Shown here: positions 22,185-33,055 of the stretch, one piece after another
Numbering within the stretch: the first letter of the stretch is position 1
How the letters are laid out: each line of letters starts with the position of its first letter
Source: Lepidostoma basale
Taxonomy: Eukaryota; Arthropoda; Insecta; Trichoptera; Lepidostomatidae
Direction of reading: 5' to 3'
Length of the DNA: 64,000 bases
Assembly: GCA_022606425.2 (NCBI GenBank)
Contig: JAHDVF020000661.1
Span: 62,001-126,000, forward strand
Made by a program: the position numbers and the translations under genes
The notes under the pieces: generated by a model
Database searches by the model: none
Seen by the model: the letters and a program-made list of their open reading frames with translations, nothing else
Told to the model about the DNA's origin: nothing

Positions 22185-22590
22185 CTTCTTCTTCTTCTTT
22201 TAATTGATCTGACGATCTGTGACACAGAAATCATGTCTCGTCGGATGATGAGATCCAGCTGTCCTTCCATCTCTTAGGCAGTCTTCCAGGTGGGCGGTGT
22301 CCGGAGTGGATTTCATAAGCGGCTGTACATGCAAGTCTGTCACCATCCATTCGGGCTACATGGTCCCTCCAGTATCGGTCACCACCTTCGGTGGAATAGA
22401 TCCAGAAGTAGATACTGGAGGGACCATGTAGCCCGAATGGATGGTGACAGACTCGCATATACAGCCGCTTATAATATCCTCTCTGGACACCGCCCACCCG
22501 GAAGACCGCGTAAGAGATGGAAGAACAGCTGGACCTCATCATCCCACGAGACATGATTTCTTTGTCACAGATCGTCAGATCTATTAAAAA
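22185..22590. mobile_element. Head-to-head LINE 3' ends, palindrome of about 400 bp
   Basis: The left arm (TTCTTCTTCTTTTAATTGAT ... CTCCAGTATC) and right arm (GATACTGGAG ... ATTAAAAAAAGAAGAAGAAG) are inverses with about 190-bp arms around a roughly 30-bp centre. The right arm on the plus strand encodes RYWRDHVARMDGDRLAY and then GHRPPGRPRKRWKNS, a LINE C-terminus. Both outer ends carry the GAA tail, so two 3' ends point outward. Confidence 0.75.
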
Positions 22591-22636
22591 AAGAAGAAGA
22601 AGCAGAAAATATACTTTTGTTCGTTTAACCATTACC

Positions 22637-23085
22637 TAAAATATGACTCATAAATCTTCTTCTTCTTCTGATTTATTTAGGACTGTGTCCTGTTATTTCT
22701 CGGAGCCTGTTCCTGGGATACAGATGTCCAACTGTCTCGCCATCTTTTGGGTGGTCTTCCTGCAGGTCGATTTCCTGTTGGTTACTTATATTTATCACTC
22801 TTTCAGAACATGCTCTTTCCACATGATCTCTCCAGTAGCGTCTTCTCAGTCTTCCCCATTTTTTTTACATTGAATTTCTGCCAGGAAATTTCAATTAACT
22901 TCTTCTTCTTCTTCGTATGCAATGTCAGGTCCCCCAGACGTCATCTATCACCCAGGCGTAGGCCTCTTTGTCTTAAGCCAGACGGAACAACTCTCCCACC
23001 CCCCAAACTCCAGTCCACTTCTTGATATTCTCGAGCCAGGACATCTGGGGTCTTCCCACACCGCCCCTACCCTCGATCTTTCGAT
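22637..23085 (-). mobile_element. Two LINE 3' fragments in tandem
   Basis: 22637-22885 begins TCTTCTTCTTCT and matches 1022-1265 (GGACTGTGTCCTGTTATTTC). 22890-23085 begins TTCTTCTTCTTCTTCG and carries TGTCAGGTCCCCCAGACGTC, matching 17485-17800. Each TTC tract is an inverted GAA tail, so these are two independent minus-strand insertions. Confidence 0.55.
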
Positions 23086-23419
23086 TTGGCCCTTTTAGAA
23101 AAAAAGTTCGTGGACCCCTGGTCTAAAGTAATATTTTATATACAAATATATAATGTATGCATTTATCTTTACAGCTTATTCCATTGTATTTTTTTTATTT
23201 AGATACGAATTCGCTGAATTTGACAGATAATTATTGGAAACAAAAAAAGATTTTTGAAACAATACGACTGTTATTTTAAACCATTTGCTCCCTGAAGAAA
23301 CGTGCGTAGATTGTTAATATGTATTGTAGTGGGCTCAATACTAAAACTAGGCAACTCAGCATTTTACAGTTTTGAGATATTTACATCGATGGATTGCTCA
23401 TCGAAGGGGCTATCCAAAG

Positions 23420-24035
23420 CTAACTAACTAACTAACTAACTAACCATCACCCCGTCTCCCCGAAGGGGTAGGCAGAAAGAATGGACTGCCACACTTTTCT
23501 TTCCTGACATATTTCTCTCGCTTCCTCAACATTCATACATCGTGTCATGCACGCGCGTCGATTTCTCTGACTCCTCACATTCAATATTTGATTTATTTGA
23601 TCGTCGATTTCTCTGACTCCTCGACATTCAATATTTGATTTATTTGATCGTGTCACGTTTTCCTCGGTCTTCCTCTATTTCTTGTTCCATTTACATCATT
23701 AACATATAATTTTTTTACCATTCTTTCTTCATTCATTCTTTCAATATGTCCAAACCATCTTAATGATCCTTTCATTATTTTGTTCATGACACCATCATTC
23801 GCACCGCATTCACTTCTTATATTTTCATTCGGCACTCTATCATACACAGAGTATCTCATTTCAACTGCATTTATTCTACTTTCATCCTTCTTTTGCCAGT
23901 TCCATGCTTCGCTTCCATACATAAGGGTCGGTAGAAGAACACCATTGTGCACTGCCATTCTAGCTTTTTTTGATAGGTTTTTGTTTGCGATGACAACTTT
24001 AAATGCACCATTCACTTTGTTGCCTGCCCCAAAGC
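23420..24035 (-). mobile_element. LINE-A C-terminal fragment, TTAG-tailed
   Basis: TAAC repeats, then minus-strand text running up to NGAFKVVIANKNLSKKARMA near 24015. A segment around 23580-23640 is locally duplicated (GATTTCTCTGACTCCTC twice). It contains the VLLPTLMYGSEAWNWQKKDE block that follows the RT palm domain. Confidence 0.7.
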
Positions 24036-24188
24036 TATAAATAGATAAATTAGGTTAAACGTAACCGTGGAAACAAAAATAACTATTCAACCATCATGTA
24101 GTCTCCCCGAAGGGGTAGGCAGATGGAATGCATCGCTTTACTATTCTTTCTCGACATAATTATCTTGTTTCCTCAACCTACATACATA

Positions 24189-24447
24189 GCCTCTGGCGAT
24201 GCCGGTGGGGAGAGCAATCAAACTGCTGAACATGATCGCTTCGGAGATCGATGTCTTTCATATTCGTGAAAGTACGTTCAGAAGTATCTTGTATTCCTAA
24301 TGTCGAACCATCTCTCATGCGTTCCTGGTATTATATATTTATTATATTTTACCTGTTCTCAATAGATGTCTTAAACTAAAATACTCGTATAATAATTGTT
24401 TGTAATATCTTTTGAGAAAATAAACTGATTTGATTGATTGACTGATA
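24189..24447 (+). mobile_element. Repeat Z nested in LINE-A
   Basis: CTCTGGCGATGCCGGTGGGG to AATAAACTGATTTGATTGA with a TTGA-rich tail. LINE-A text on both sides is nearly continuous (CATACATA | GTGTCATGC), so this copy marks the boundaries of Z. A short ATAG may be the duplicated target. Confidence 0.65.
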
Positions 24448-24624
24448 GTGTCATGCACGTGCGTCCATTTTTCCGACCCTTCACTTGTCCGACATTTAAT
24501 ATTAGATTTATTTAATCGTGCAACGTTTTCCTCGGTCTTCGTCCATATCTCGTTCCATACACATTATTACTTTCTTTATCATTATTTCTTTATTAATTCT
24601 TCCCATGTGTCCAAACCATCTTAA

Positions 24625-24792
24625 CCACTTAATGCTTTTGAACGAGCAGTGCTCGCGCGCGGCGCATGTATCGTATTGCGCCAACCCGAGCACTGCTCGC
24701 GCGTTTCGACTTGTTTGTGTTACATAAGGTAAACTAACAAACAGAGTTCGCCTCTTTTTGGAACTGGACTATTTTTAAATTATATAAATTCT
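24625..24792. mobile_element. TTAA-flanked insertion (piggyBac-like candidate)
   Basis: LINE-A text is interrupted between TTAA at 24621-24624 and TTAA at 24793-24796. The 168-bp insert has a GC-rich block with GAGCAGTGCTCGCGCG near the left and GAGCACTGCTCGCGCG later. A TTAA duplication is the piggyBac signature. Clear terminal inverted repeats were not found, so the class is tentative. Confidence 0.45.
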
Positions 24793-24960
24793 TTAATCAA
24801 TTAATTATTTTTTTCATAACACTTTTATTCGCACTGCATTCACTCTTACACACTCTATCATATACAGATTGATCACATATTCGTCTTAGATTTCCCATTT
24901 CTACTGCATTTATTCTACTTTCAACCTTATTTTATCAGTTGCTTCACTTCTATATACTTG

Positions 24961-25640
24961 TATATAGGCTGTTATATTAGAGGTTTGGTTTTTAAACTGT
25001 TATAGTTGTCGAAAATAGGACTTTTTATAACAACCTTTATATAATAATGTGTATAAGGGTGTTTTTTTAGAGGTATACAAATTTAAATGAAAAATAAAAT
25101 TACGTTAAAATAATGTTAATGTCTATGATACTGGCTTTATTTAATAGATAATTTTATGCCATTATTGTTTAAATAATATGATTTCGTGCATATGAACGCC
25201 ACGGCTAGCTCGAATGAAGCGCAATCGTGAAGTCCAATTTTCGACACCTTTATTGAGCAACTGGGTGAAATAGCCAAACGTTCTGACTACAAATCAACTG
25301 TCGACTGTCAAATTGACAGTCTGTAGAAACAATGTTGCCAGTTTAAAAACCAAACTTCTTAAAAACACCCTATATAAGGGTCGGCACGTGGAAACAAAAT
25401 AATACTTAAAGTACATATACGAGTATATCTGAAGTTGTATAATACAACTTTGAGTTTCACCAAAAGCTACTCTCCTGTTCAGAAATATACATCTTCACTT
25501 CTCTAATTATAGTACTTATGATAATGGCATGGTAATGGTTTGATCTCGAAATTAAGATCGCCATTTTCCCAGAATAGCGAATTTTTAGTTACCTAGTTAT
25601 GGTATATTTATGGATCTTGGGAATGTCCGTGTTTTTTTGC
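24961..25640. other. AT-rich stretch, no gene
   Basis: No coding signal. Within it, 25010-25380 begins with GTTATAGTTGTCGAAAATAG and has related phrases (GTTTTTAAACTG; GTTTAAAAACC) in inverse near its end, so it may be an unrecognised insertion of about 400 bp. Confidence 0.35.
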
Positions 25641-25800
25641 GATCTACCTTCGGAGATCGTTGCAGTTTTATTTCAAGGTAATTGATGTGTGTTCGGTAGG
25701 TGATGAATGATAAGTAATATTCGAGCTATACCGTGCCGCCGGCAGTGAAGAGCCCATTTGCTTGGCCGCCGCGCCGGGGCGTTGCCAAACGAGTAACGGT
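25640..25800. promoter_or_regulatory. Small GC-rich single-copy island
   Basis: CGTGCCGCCGGCAGTGAAGA and TTGGCCGCCGCGCCGGGGCG stand out against flanking AT-rich DNA. No ORF. Possibly regulatory; nothing shows function directly. Confidence 0.3.
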
Positions 25801-26253
25801 AATTACTTTTAATATCCAAATGTACGAGATTTATGTGAAATCTTCCTTATTGGTACATTAGGAGGCAGAATACTTAGGACTTGAAGGGTTGTTCTTAAAT
25901 TCGAATGGGATCATTATTTAATAGAGTTTAAAAATAAAAATAAATTCGTATGTAATAAACTTTTTGGTTTCAACAGTTTATATTAACTATTTAAAAAAAT
26001 ATGTTTAAAATACCTTCTAGTTATTGTAATGTATTTTTTATTATATCTTGACCAATGATAAGTAACCAAGTAGCACTTTCACAACATTAATTAATTAATT
26101 TAATTTTACATAAATATTTAAACAAAAAACACATTTGTGTATAAGATAAGTAATGATTTTTCTGAAGAATGTTTTTTTGATGGAATTAAATAATAATTTA
26201 ATAAATAAATAAATAATAATATGTTTTTATAAACTATTTACACCTTTGATTTA

Positions 26254-26340
26254 TATCGACATTCGACAACCACCAGTTTCGCCGGGTTCGCTGTCGAAAT
26301 AAAGACAAAAGTGGAAGTAGTTCATTGAATAACGCCATAT
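26254..26340 (+). repeat. Collapsed K-family foldback
   Basis: CCAGTTTCGCCGGGTTCGCTG runs directly into TCGAAATAAAGACAAAAGTGG. In the full palindrome at 50691-50860 these are the left half of the core and the right arm; the centre is deleted here. Confidence 0.5.
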
Positions 26341-26479
26341 TATTTATTATATAAGAGAAATACTGATAACGTGTTCTTAAAAAAAACGCATTTTATTTAT
26401 TTCATGATTTTTTTCTTCAAAATGTTTACAAAAGTAAACCTTACAACCTTGGTTTTGAAAATCATCTTTGTTTTTAATA

Positions 26480-26820
26480 TAACAAGTGAATGCGGTAAGA
26501 ATGAAAGTTTAATGAACAAAATAATGAAGGGATTAAAGAAATAATGTTACAAAAGTGTATGTTTACGATGTGTACGGATATCGATACAATAGAAATAGAG
26601 GAAGACCGAGGAAAACGTGGCACAATCAAATAAATCAAATATTGAATGCCTCGTGAGGCGTCGGAGAAATCGACGTGCGTGCATGACACGATGTATGCAT
26701 GTTTAGAAATCGAAATAATTATGCCAGGAATGAAAAATGTGGCGGTCCATTCTTTCTGCCTACCCCTTCGGAGAGGCGGCGTGATGGTTAGTTAGTTAGT
26801 TAGTTTATATTTCTTTTGGG
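26480..26820 (+). mobile_element. LINE-A C-terminal fragment, TTAG-tailed
   Basis: Plus-strand text GTGAATGCGGTAAGAATGAA through AGAGGAAGACCGAGGAAAAC to CTGCCTACCCCTTCGGAGAG, ending GGCGTGATGGTTAGTTAGTT. Coding frames are broken. The 3' end is complete. Confidence 0.65.
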
Positions 26821-26826
26821 TGTTGT

Positions 26827-27057
26827 ATGGATTTGACCTTTAAAAATTTTGCACTGTGGCGCCTTCTGGTGTTAATAAAAGAAACATGTTCACCAGTTAA
26901 GTATGCCATACTGCGAACAATATCAATAGGCAATAAACTAGGTAAACGATTGCGGGCAATTAAGCAGAATTCTAAATGTTATCTGGACTTGTACGGAGCC
27001 AAACCAGTAATGGCCAGGGTTTCAGGTCATAAATTATACAATTACATATTTATATAG
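26827..27057 (+). CDS. Unrecognised 76-aa ORF
   Basis: Starts 10 bases after the LINE-A tail; MDLTFKNFALWRLLVLIKE begins it. The product is basic with no domain recognised, and no other copy occurs in the window. A fortuitous ORF is as likely as a real gene fragment. Confidence 0.15.
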   Translation: MDLTFKNFALWRLLVLIKETCSPVKYAILRTISIGNKLGKRLRAIKQNSKCYLDLYGAKPVMARVSGHKLYNYIFI

Positions 27058-27418
27058 AGTCCACATTGTGTTTTCAATAGAATGTGGAAAAACGTGAGTG
27101 GTCGAGTGTTAAGAGTCGCAGTTATTGCCCACGCGAATATGACTCATTGGCTCATAAATCACACATAGAAAAATACGATTGCCCTGTCCTGTCCGGAGGG
27201 CTACCATTGCCATAAAGAGTGCCATACACGTATTTATAATAACCAATGTTTGTTTTGTTAAGAGACTGTTGTTTATGATTCAATGCGGGAGGATTTTCGC
27301 CATAGTGCTGTCCAAAAGCAAATCTATTACTTATTTAAAAAGAACATCTTGGAACTCATGGAACTGGCAAAAAAGGACAAAATTAGAATAAATGCACTAG
27401 AAATAGGATCATTTAAAC

Positions 27419-28451
27419 CAGTGGGTCCCAATATTTTTTGTCCCGTAGACACCCTGCTGATTTTTTTAATTTTGTGCAGACCCCTTTCTTCTTCCTTGTT
27501 GTAGACCTATGTGGTCTGTTCTCCAGAGTGTTGCTCCTCCTGTGAGGTAGATTCCCAGCTATCCTTCCATCTTTTAGGAGGTCTTCCACGAGGACGAGTC
27601 CCATGAGGCTGATTATGCAACGCAATATAGGGGAGTCTGGTGGTGTCCATTCTTTTAACATGCCCGTATCACTCCCTTTTTCGCTGTCTGCTCCATCTTA
27701 TGATATCCTCAACCTCACATATCTATCTTATTCTGGTGTTCCTCACGCGATCTCTCAGCGTCTTGCCTGCTATCGTCCTCAGTGTCTTCATCTCGGAAGT
27801 CCTCAAAACTTGTTTGGTGCTTACTGTGTCTGCCCTTGCTTCGACACCATATGTTATTATTGGTCTTACGCATGCTTTATAGATTCTCATCTTACTCTTA
27901 ATGGCTATGTCTTTGTTTTTCCATATTGTGGATTTTAGAGCCCCAGAGATTGCAGCTGCCTTGTGTTTACTTTGGCGTGTATTTCTTCCCGCAGATCAGC
28001 TGCTCCTATCAGGTCTATGCCTAGATACTTGAAGGTCCTGACCTGTTCTATGGGTTGATTTTTGTTGATCTCCTACTTTCGTATTACTGTTTTTTTTACA
28101 AATTCACCTATAACTATAAACGAGTTTTTGAAGCTGACAGAGCAAAATTAGGCCAATAGAAAAAATAATCTGGAATTCGTTGTCGATCTTTTTTTTTTGC
28201 TCATTCGTGATCCGATTTTCCCTAATGAGCAAAAAAAATGGTAGCCAACGAAAAATATCCGTTATTATTTATTATAACTTCCATAGTAATAAAAATGTGT
28301 CACAATTTCACAATTTTTATTTATTTTATATTAAACGTTGCGCGGACCCCCTGACGTTGTTCAAGGACCCCCAAATCAATTTTAATTTTCTACAGACCCC
28401 CTGAATGATCCCAGCGACCCTGGAGGGTACGGACCACATTGAGAACCACTG
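27419..28451. mobile_element. hAT element (1.03 kb) inserted in LINE-A
   Basis: Ends: CAGTGGGTCCCAAT at 27419; the right end reads CAGTGGTTCTCAATG on the minus strand. Both are typical hAT termini. TSD ATTTAAAC (27411-27418) and ATTTAGAC (28452-28459) differ by one base. The subterminal AGACCCC and GACCCCC blocks are mirrored. The interior 27490-28080 is a LINE-B fragment, so there are three levels of nesting. Confidence 0.8.
27490..28080 (-). mobile_element. LINE-B fragment nested in hAT
   Basis: Minus-strand text parallels 18195-18620, including the WSRQRK segment, the EMKTLRTIA region and, further 5', a YLGIDLIGAADLREE segment from the region after the RT catalytic domain. It is the longest LINE-B copy here. 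Stops and shifts throughout. Confidence 0.6.
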
Positions 28452-28790
28452 ATTTAGACGAAAGCGTGGAAAATCTATTTATGATAGAGTATCGAATGAA
28501 CATATATAAAGTGAGTGTGGTGCGATTGAAAGTGTATGAACAAAATTAGGAAAGCGTAATTAAGACGGTTTGGACACAGGGAAAGAATGGATGAAGAAAT
28601 AATGGTAATAAATAAATATGTTAACGATGTTTACATTGAGCTAAAAATAGAGTAAGACGAGGAAAACGTGGCATGATCAAATAAATAAAATATTTAATGT
28701 CAGCCACGTGAGGGGTCGGAGAAAATGACGTGCGTGCATGACATCTACCCCTTCGCGGAGATGTTGTGATGGTTAGTTAGTTTGTTTATA

Positions 28791-29190
28791 TAAAACATTT
28801 AGAAATAACTGCTTTTGAAGTTTTTAAAAATAACTAATAATATGCATGCAAGACAACGTATTCGACAATTGTTGGGGACTACAGAAATGTTTACTGTTTT
28901 ACAATGTATTATTTTGTGACAGTTATAGAAGTCACTACATAATTTATATTTAAGTTTATAAATTTAAGAAGATAATTAGTGTGGTGTTTTCATACATTTA
29001 TTTGCCACCTTAAGCTCTTCGGAGAAGATTTTTAATATCCGTTGTAAAATATGACCCATAAATAACATCAAGGTATTCTTATTATAGAAATAAATTAATG
29101 TAAATTTGTCTTATAAATTGTTCAAGAAATGCACTGGTCTTAAATATTCCCATTAATCGTTTAGAAATTGTCTTGATTATAGTGTATTTT
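28791..29190. other. AT-rich spacer, no gene
   Basis: Nothing recognised between the LINE-A tail and the Jockey-like fragment. Confidence 0.4.
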
Positions 29191-29194
29191 TTCA

Positions 29195-29640
29195 TAAGTG
29201 TGGTCATAAGCCCGATCTTCATTTTCAAGCCCCAATCTGGGGCTATGCACACATGGAAACTCCAAATCCTGCAAACTAAAGCTATCCGTTTATCGCTTGG
29301 TGCATCTTCGTGGACCAGGATCACACAACTGCACCTAAAATCGGGAATCCCGATGATAGATGAATCCATTCAGAAACTTGCCGAACGTTTTTACAAAGAA
29401 CTCCCTTCACATCCTAACCCCACAATAAAACAGCTCTCAAATTACTACTTAAACACCTCCAGTTCCACAAGCGTCCAAAATCGATCATCCTTCAGAGGAA
29501 TACTCCGGGCCACACAAATTAAACACTCCGCATAAATCATCAACTCACCAAATCATCTTTCCAATAATGTTCCCATCAGACGTAAGAAGAATATCCACAA
29601 GAGCTGAACCACTGTATGCCAGAGGATTCCAAGTCCAATG
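29195..29640 (+). mobile_element. Jockey-like LINE C-terminal fragment
   Basis: An open frame from 29173 encodes PQSGAMHTWKLQILQTKAIR, then SSWTRITQLHLKSGIPMI, LAERFYKELPSHPNP and FRGILRATQIK. The order (TH.KLQ..Q.K..R, then LHLK.GIPMI) is the post-RT thumb region typical of Jockey-clade LINEs. The frame is open for 120 codons to a TAA. It continues to GTTCCCATCAGACGTAAG and a short tail. Other copies: 3385, 35760, 48800, 59865, 63825. Confidence 0.75.
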
Positions 29641-29782
29641 ATTTACTTTAGAGTTTTTGAATAGCTTTTTCGTACAACTGGGGGTAAATAGGTTTTCTTA
29701 TTAGTTACAAAAAATATCACCTCTTTTACAGTCTTAAAAAGATTAATAAGATTTGTGAAAGCATTCCTGCAAGTTTTGTAGG

Positions 29783-30365
29783 TTGTGCAAGTTAGGCATG
29801 TCGAAGTGTACGTTTTTTTTATACAGTAAAAGGCACTTCCAGAAGTTTAATTGTGAGTGGATATCACTCTTAAGAATTTATGTAAAATACATCTCCGTAC
29901 AAGCAGAAATTTACGAGGAGACCGTGTTCAGCAGACTTATTGTTCTTACAATCTATGCTCTCGCTGTGGGAGTTATCTATCAGGGACAAAAAGAGCAACA
30001 TCTTTAAGGACAATCGAGTTCTCATAATATTCCCAGATCTAAAGAAATGGGTTGTGAGATGTCCATCTTTTCGAAGCTGTAAAAGTTGGTCCCCTACATT
30101 CCCAAAAGAAATATCGTGGGATAGAGCCACGAATAGCTACCATATTCTCTCATGTAGAACATTTTTTGAGCCCTCTCCAACATAACACGGAATATCTCGT
30201 CTCGCGAGGACTCCATTTCACAGAACCACTTTCGCGTCTGCTCTGAACCAATAAATAGTATAAGACTCTGAGCACATTGGGATCTCTGAAATCTCTTACG
30301 ATTCGAATGATGAAGCAGAACATCCCTAGCTTGTATGTATCTATGTAATAATTAATCAATACAAA
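29783..30365 (-). mobile_element. LINE RT-derived fragment (same family as 2469-2625)
   Basis: The minus strand 30330-30150 encodes IVRDFRDPNVLRVLYYLLVQ and SGSVKWSPRET, the conserved LYxSLVxSxLExxSVxWSP block of LINE RTs. Downstream on the same strand (30130-29870) another frame reads FLSLIDNSHSESIDC. Frames shift repeatedly. ORFs on the other strand are antisense. Confidence 0.45.
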
Positions 30366-30860
30366 TCAAATTGTTGACTACTGATCAGCAATGTTCTGGA
30401 ATAGACAGACAGTGGACGTATTGAAATAAAAAATTACAGTGTATTTGCTAATTCCTCCGTGCTTCGGTTATGTGCCTAAAGTCGCATACTTGACTAAAAA
30501 TAATTATGGTCGCTTGTTGTATGGTCGTTTGAATAAAACACTTAAGCATGCAGTCACGAACTAACGCAGTTCTGAATTCAAATGCCCCGTTTGAATGGGT
30601 ATTATGTTTAGAAATATTCCGAGTTGATTATTGAATTCCTTACAATATATTTCTGCGCTGTTTAAAAATAGATTTCTGCTATCAATTTATCATTGTTCAG
30701 ACAGAGATCAGGTTCCTAAACTTATTTCACGTGTTGCTTTCCCAAAATAAAATCAGCCAATTTTCAAATCTCCATTAAAAATAATATTCTGAAAGCTGTT
30801 TTGAAAAGATACTAGATGTACGAGTATTCATCTATCAATATACCTGCCGATTCGACACTC
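30366..30860. other. No gene seen
   Basis: AT-rich, apparently single-copy, no motif. Confidence 0.35.
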
Positions 30861-30864
30861 TATT

Positions 30865-31135
30865 CTTCTTCTCCGGTCTCAATCTAATGATTGGTCTGCA
30901 GCAAGGCGACGGATCTCCTCTTCCACTCCGCTCGGTCCTCGGCAACTCTCTTCAACTCCGCATAAGAGATGCAGCCCATATCTCGGTAAATCTGGTCTAT
31001 TCGGTCTCGACCATTCCCTCCAACACATTATGCAGGAAACATTCGTGTCGCAACACATGACCAATCCATCTTCAGCGGCTCTCCGCTAAGGTGTTCAACA
31101 CGTGCCTACTCTCTTCAGCTCTGCTGAGAACCTCC
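30865..31135 (-). mobile_element. RTE-like LINE 3' fragment, GAA-tailed
   Basis: Starts TTCTTCTTCTCCGGTCTC (inverted GAA tail). The minus strand contains RNGRDRIDQIYRDMGC-like and FLHNVL/HDTNVSCIM-like text. Consistent with the 3' end of a LINE. Confidence 0.5.
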
Positions 31136-31139
31136 ACAG

Positions 31140-31805
31140 TCTATTATACACAGAGTAGCATACATTCGTCTTAGTGATCTCATTTTCTACTGCATTTATT
31201 CTACTTTCATCCTTATTTTGCCAGAACTATTAAAAAATTATTCGCATGTGAATCCATAACTCAAAGTGTTGTGGTGGTTGTGTTGTGTGTTGTTGGTGAA
31301 TAAATGGTATTAAAAAAAATAAACTAACTAACTAACTAACCATCACGCCGTCCCCCCGAAGGGGTAGGCGGAAAGAATGGGCTGCCGCACTTTTCTTTCC
31401 TGACAAATTTCTCTCGCTTCCTCAACATTCATACATCGTGTCATGCACGCGCGTCGATTTCTCTGACTCCTCACATGGCCGACATTCAATATTTGATTTA
31501 TTTTATCGTGCCACGTTTTCCTCGATTTTCCTCTATTTCTGGTTCCATTTACATCGTTAACATATAATTTTTTACCATTCTTTCTTCAATCATTCTTTCC
31601 ATATGTCCAAACCATCTTAATGATCCTTTCATTATTTTGTTGATAACACAATCATTCAGAGTATCCATACATTCGTCTAAGAGATCTCATTTCTACTGCA
31701 TTTATTCTACATACATTCATTCTTCTTTTGCCAGTTCCATGCTTCGCTTCCATACGTAAGGGTCGGTAGAAGAACACCATTGTGCACTGCCATTCTAGCT
31801 TTAAA
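31140..31805 (-). mobile_element. Two LINE-A fragments
   Basis: 31140-31250 is a short mid-region piece (TTCGTCTTAGTGATCTC ... TTATTTTGCCAG). 31325-31805 starts with TAAC repeats and CATCACGCCGTCCCCCCG and runs to GTGCACTGCCATTCTAGC, the complement of the KARMAVHNG region. Minus strand; deletion near 31650. Confidence 0.6.
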
Positions 31806-31829
31806 AAAAAAATGATTTGGAAAATATGC

Positions 31830-32100
31830 TATGTATAAGTATGATCTTCACGTTTCCATGGCGAGCTTGTTTTGTTTACCCCGGGACCGGTCTCCAGAGG
31901 GATATGAAGAGAATTATGTCTCGAATCAAACAATGGAGCCGTCTTTAGTCACGACATTTGTGTAATGAGCGTGTGTAGCAGCGTACGCACGTTCTAAGCA
32001 CAAACGATGCTCCGAAGGACCATCAGATCACGTATCGTCTCTGGTTTCCAAAGATTATCAACAATGGGTTTCGTGGCCACTTGGGTACATACAAACAGTA
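31830..32100. other. Single-copy GC-balanced island
   Basis: TTTACCCCGGGACCGGTCTC and GTAGCAGCGTACGCACGTTC mark a block with no repeat match in the window and no ORF. Possible conserved non-coding DNA. Confidence 0.25.
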
Positions 32101-32189
32101 GGACAACCAAACGTCACTTATTTTAACGTAATTAACCAATAATTTAAAGCACAACTTATTTTAAAGTTTATCGTATATTTTTTGAATGT

Positions 32190-32625
32190 ATACATATACT
32201 TGTATACGAATACTGGATTTCACCCATTGCGGGTTATCAATTTTTATGATTTAATTGTATCTTAATAGAGACGAAGATGCAAATTGGAAATAGAATATGG
32301 TGGTCGAGGTGTTTACAGGACTTATGACCTCTCATTGGTTGGGTTAAGTGCACACTTTATGTAATTACAACATACCCCATTCCACATTTATTATGACCAT
32401 GTCTGACAAATTTTTGGAAGTTGTATATATGTTAAAGTCCAACGCCAGAATTCACATGTCGGTTTCAATGCGCCATCTATAAAGATTTTGATTATATATG
32501 TTAATCTGTGAGATTAATCTATATATAATCTACATACTAACGCCATTTATGGAGATTTATGTTTATTAAACATAAAGCAGAACATCTTTTTTAACACAAT
32601 GTGAAAGGCTACCCCGCGTATCGTA
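32190..32625 (+). mobile_element. M element with outer palindromic leader
   Basis: Begins ACTTGTATACGAATACTGGA and TTTCACCCATTGCGGGTTAT, then TTAATTGTATCTTAATAGAG and the usual M interior (TCATTGGTTGGGTTA; CTAACGCCATTTATGGAG). It shows that M has a leader outside its CAATTG repeat; the same leader is at 45874 and, inverted, at 6550-6610. Confidence 0.65.
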
Positions 32626-32639
32626 TATGTTATATATTA

Positions 32640-33055
32640 AGGGAATTACATATTTTGTCTTGCTGCAGAATTATCAAATGTTTAATAATATCTTACAATT
32701 AGTAATGTGAAACACGTGATTCCCATAAAATAATTAAAATTAATTGATGCGAGAAATATGATCTGCTGCAACTATCCATGAAAGGGAAGATCAAGGGTAA
32801 TTCTGGCTCGAGAATATCAAGGAGTGGACCGGAATTCGGGGGGTGGGGGAGTTGTTCCAAGTGGCACAGGACAGAGAGGCCTACAAGGGTGATAGCCGAG
32901 TTCCGAGGGACCTGACATAGCACTCGAAGAAGAAGAAGAATTGATGCGAATGAAAACGTATATTTTCTAGACGTTTTATTATATTTTATGTGAATGACAC
33001 GTTTCGCCTGTCTACGGCATTATCAAATGTGACATGTTGACATAATGGGTCGCAC
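32640..33055 (-). repeat. Two J-family copies flanking a LINE fragment
   Basis: J-like cores at 32650-32685 (TTTTGTCTTGCTGCAG, ATTATCAAATG) and 32940-33035 (GACACGTTTCGCCTG, GGCATTATCAAATG with the arm ACGTTTTATTATATTTTATG). Between them, 32775-32940 is a plus-strand LINE 3' end ending in GAAGAAGAAGAAG, inserted into the J repeat. Confidence 0.55.

Larger units (their letters stand above)
22150..23120. mobile_element. hAT element carrying nested LINE pieces
   Basis: Starts CAGGGGTCGGCAAACC at 22150 and ends GTTCGTGGACCCCTG at 23120. It is flanked by near-identical 8-bp repeats GTCTTAAG (22142-22149) and GTCTAAAG (23121-23128). The interior is not transposase but LINE fragments: an inverted pair at 22185-22590, and pieces at 22637-22885 and 22890-23085. 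Read as a non-autonomous hAT that served as a landing site. Confidence 0.75.
24080..24960 (-). mobile_element. LINE-A copy broken by two insertions
   Basis: Starts ACCATCATGTAGTCTCCCCG without a long tail and continues to about 24188. It resumes at 24448 (GTGTCATGCACGTGCGTCC), stops at 24624 and resumes at about 24797 (CATAACACTTTTATTCGCAC). The gaps are repeat Z (24189-24447) and a TTAA-flanked insertion (24625-24792). This gives a relative age: LINE-A first, then the others. Confidence 0.65.
27340..28790 (+). mobile_element. LINE-A copy split by a hAT element
   Basis: LINE-A text (TGGAACTGGCAAAAAAGGAC ... AGAATAAATGCACTAGAAAT) stops at 27418 and resumes at 28452 (GACGAAAGCGTGGAAAATC ...), ending GTGATGGTTAGTTAG. 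Removing 27419-28451 and one TSD copy restores the usual order of blocks. The second part is strongly diverged. Confidence 0.65.

Noticed and set aside
23281..23310. CCTGAAGAAACGTGCG as a ribozyme core
   Set aside because: The hairpin between CTGAAGA and GAAAC is missing, so there is no stem II.
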